A stretch of 64,000 nt of DNA. Origin: a virus. Below, piece after piece: positions 62,093 to 64,000 of this stretch. The DNA lies in IMG/VR virus record IMGVR_UViG_3300042922_000250, positions 1 to 64,000 of that record. One strand, written 5' to 3'. A program made the position numbers and the translations under genes. How positions within the stretch are numbered: the stretch's first letter is position 1; every line of letters begins with the position of its first letter. The notes beneath the pieces are model-generated. The model ran no database searches and was not told where the DNA came from. It saw nothing but the letters and a program-made list of their open reading frames with translations.

Positions 62093-63049
62093 TTAGCAGC
62101 CCTCCGCTTTCATGAGAGATAACGGGAAATAGATGATCACGCCGCCATTCCGGGAGTGGCATGGAACAACGTACTCCAAACCTTCCATTTGCACCGGAAA
62201 CTGTTCGAACGGTTGCGGGATCTCAAGGGTCAGTTTGTCTGGCGATTTCTTGTAGATCATGCAGATATCAGTCCCGCCTGTGCCGACGCCAACAAACTCT
62301 GGAACGACCTGAACACTCTTGATATACGGATTGTTTGCCAAAAAGAAGGCCAGGATAGTAACCTGCGTATCGCCTACACGCCGACTGGTCAAGTCAGAGT
62401 GGGTCGTGTGACCAAGCAGGAGAGTGTCCGGCCTTTCTATGTTCTTGGTTAATTCCAACATCTTAGTAACCATGCCATTCAGATCACGCAATACTTGATC
62501 AGCGGTCTTGTCCTTAAACTTAGTGCTAGTGCCAGTTCCGTCCGCAGGCAATGTGTAAGCCGGAATATTTGGATGAGTCAACAGTCCGACAAGGCCATGT
62601 TCTTCGTCGCCGAAAAAAGCAATGTCGTTGACCTGCTGGTCATTGGCGCGGCGCGCGGCGCTGGCTTTGCGTTGTTCAAGCGGTTTGCCCGCCATCCGTG
62701 CGCCCCGGATATCCTGGATCGAATAGCCGTAGCTAACGCCAATGGACTTCACGTCAGAGGTGAATTTCTTGCCGACCAGATCCACGCGCGGCAAGTCGGT
62801 TGAATAGTTGGCAATAATTTTCGCTTGCCCGACTTCGCCGTACTGGTGGTAGGTAATGGTTTCAGCACCGGCGCCTGCAGAGCTATCAACCGGGATAATC
62901 CCAAGTGCGGACAGTTCAGCCAATACAATGTCATATGTCCGGGCCTTTACACTCTCCAATTCCTGGGCAAAGAAAATGCTCTCGTTGGCGTCAAGCCGCT
63001 GAGAGCTTTCAATTGCATATAAATCTCTTTCGTCGTAACGTTTTTCCAT
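62093..63049 (-). CDS. Major capsid protein (DUF2184)
   Basis: 318 residues. Middle segment GVSYGYSIQDIRGARMAGKPL and KLTLEIPQPFEQFPVQMEGLEY identify the DUF2184 capsid family (HK97 fold). No scaffold domain is visible. Confidence 0.88.
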   Translation of the reverse strand: MEKRYDERDLYAIESSQRLDANESIFFAQELESVKARTYDIVLAELSALGIIPVDSSAGAGAETITYHQYGEVGQAKIIANYSTDLPRVDLVGKKFTSDVKSIGVSYGYSIQDIRGARMAGKPLEQRKASAARRANDQQVNDIAFFGDEEHGLVGLLTHPNIPAYTLPADGTGTSTKFKDKTADQVLRDLNGMVTKMLELTKNIERPDTLLLGHTTHSDLTSRRVGDTQVTILAFFLANNPYIKSVQVVPEFVGVGTGGTDICMIYKKSPDKLTLEIPQPFEQFPVQMEGLEYVVPCHSRNGGVIIYFPLSLMKAEGC

Positions 63050-63065
63050 TCGTGCAATCGCCTCC

Positions 63066-63527
63066 TTAATTTAGTTCCACTACGGCCAACCCGGCCCCAG
63101 TGGTTGAAGTGATAAATTTAGCGCCGGTAATTGCAGACGCCAGCGGACCAGCACCAGCCGCAGCAGCCCATTTGCCTTTGTTTGCACCGGAGAATACCAG
63201 GAAAGCGCCGTTGCCGGCAGTAACCGCCTCAGTGACAGGAACCCACGCCCGGCCTTTGTTTAGGACCGGAACTGTCTGCTCATCCTTATAGATTACATTG
63301 CCGTCTGCGTCCTGCTCTTTTGCCTGCAGCATCGCAATCCCAGCTACTACAGCAGTAGTTGCAGCAGCAAGCTTTACCTGCTTTTCTTTATTTGTTCCAA
63401 GGATAACGCCCATTCCCGGGTAAATGTCATCTGTTTCAACAGCATAGGCATCCACACGACGAAAAGAAATATCGTACTGCGTACCGGCAAGCCCAACGGG
63501 CATTTTCTGATTATAGGTCAGTTGCAT
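63066..63527 (-). CDS. Capsid cement/decoration protein (DUF2190-like)
   Basis: 153 residues. KMPVGLAGTQYDISFRRVDAY and GMGVILGTNKEKQVKL, Ala/Val-rich beta structure, matches structural cement proteins preceding DUF2184 capsids. Confidence 0.75.
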   Translation of the reverse strand: MQLTYNQKMPVGLAGTQYDISFRRVDAYAVETDDIYPGMGVILGTNKEKQVKLAAATTAVVAGIAMLQAKEQDADGNVIYKDEQTVPVLNKGRAWVPVTEAVTAGNGAFLVFSGANKGKWAAAAGAGPLASAITGAKFITSTTGAGLAVVELN

Positions 63528-63529
63528 TA

Positions 63530-64000
63530 TTATTTACCCCCTTTGTCTTCGCCCTTATAGGCGTTTTGTTGGCGCTCAATCATTTTCTGGCGGCGACCTT
63601 CGGCAGAATCTTCCTCTGCGTCGGCTCGTTTGCTGACCTGATACAGTTTCTTGCGCTGCTCGGCCATGCTATCGGTCCGTTTTTCGGCTTTCGCTAGGTC
63701 AAAGGCGGCGTTGATATAGTCGTCAGATTTGCCGGCAGGGTCGAATGAATCACCGTGAACAGCCTTAATAACGGCTAGTTTGATATCCTTGTCAGTTAGC
63801 TCGTCGGCTTTGTCGATACGGAAAGTACCGGCAACCTGCAGCAGATCGACGCGAGTCTTTACCGCGGCGTTAATGCTGTCAGCAGCATCCTTGCGGACCT
63901 TTTCCAGTTCTCCCGGGTGAGCATCGACCTTTACTCTCAAGGTGTCGCGTTCGGCTGTCACGGAGTCAAGCCGCTTCTGAGTATCCTTGCCTGTAGTTTC
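63530..64000 (-). CDS. DUF2213-type head protein (5' end beyond the window)
   Basis: The frame stays open to the right edge; 13 more codons precede the internal GTG 63961, so the true start is outside. The visible 156 residues are the C-terminal part: coiled coil (AERDTLRVKVDAHPGELEKV), a DSFDPAGKSDDYINAAFDLA helix and a basic tail. DUF2213 proteins are scaffold/protease-type head genes upstream of DUF2190. Confidence 0.75.
   Translation of the reverse strand, partial: ETTGKDTQKRLDSVTAERDTLRVKVDAHPGELEKVRKDAADSINAAVKTRVDLLQVAGTFRIDKADELTDKDIKLAVIKAVHGDSFDPAGKSDDYINAAFDLAKAEKRTDSMAEQRKKLYQVSKRADAEEDSAEGRRQKMIERQQNAYKGEDKGGK

Noticed and set aside
1-64000. CRISPR arrays, insertion sequences and rRNA genes
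   Set aside because: No regularly spaced repeats, transposase motifs or rRNA-like sequence were found on reading through the window.

Overview
The window is phage DNA almost throughout. Two different temperate phages abut at a shared 181-bp sequence. The host is inferred to be a diderm Bacillota (Negativicutes type such as Sporomusa or Pelosinus). The reasons are Firmicutes-style GGAGG ribosome sites with frequent GTG/TTG starts, phage families typical of that group (Gp157, BC1872 ABA-sandwich, LLH holin, XhlA), and, in both lysis modules, an overlapping pair of exported coiled-coil and membrane-anchored proteins that would suit a host with an outer membrane. The host assignment is inference.

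Phage A occupies about 1-41,365 and is a complete podovirus-like temperate phage. Leftward late operon, 39.7 to 19.0 kb: winged-helix protein, small and large terminase, P22-type portal, cold-shock protein, scaffold, N4-gp56-type capsid, adaptors, hub-like tail protein, fibre, a virion protein ending in a Hint (intein-like) domain, two internal or ejection proteins, then the lysis genes (XhlA, LLH holin, amidase, overlapping pair). An exported plus-strand protein, an apparently intact attP and the integrase follow at 16.3-19 kb. Next come the repressor/Cro switch (15.0-15.7 kb), a Rha/KilAC antirepressor and a very dense leftward early operon (14.9 to 1.8 kb). That operon carries Gp157, a Sak4-like ATPase, a DUF669 protein, a replication initiator and DnaC, a RuvC-like nuclease, a radical SAM enzyme, a late activator and many tiny Cys-rich proteins. 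A convergent plus-strand array of small genes separated by GC-rich hairpins lies at 1-1.75 kb.

The integrase and attP lie in the middle of phage A, and bases 1-127 exactly repeat 41,366-41,492. Phage A therefore reads as a 41,365-bp circle opened inside a small gene that it shares with phage B. Either it recombined into phage B by homologous (Campbell-type) crossover, or the assembly walked once around a circular phage before exiting into phage B.

Phage B runs from about 41.5 kb to the right edge, where it is truncated. It has its own copy of the hairpin-punctuated array (41.1-42.3 kb), a multi-zinc-ribbon protein, a ParB-like protein and an exclusion-type membrane protein. The leftward late region is of a contractile-tail (myovirus) type: DUF2213, DUF2190 and DUF2184 capsid genes, neck genes, DUF3383 sheath, DUF3277 tube, tape measure, baseplate hub/spike/gp25/J, DUF2612, two tail fibres sharing an identical 5' end, and a lysis module homologous to that of phage A. 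Between the tail chaperone and tape-measure genes sits an immunity cassette resembling P22 immI: a ribbon-helix-helix repressor, a Bro-N antirepressor, four tiny genes and an opposing small-RNA candidate.
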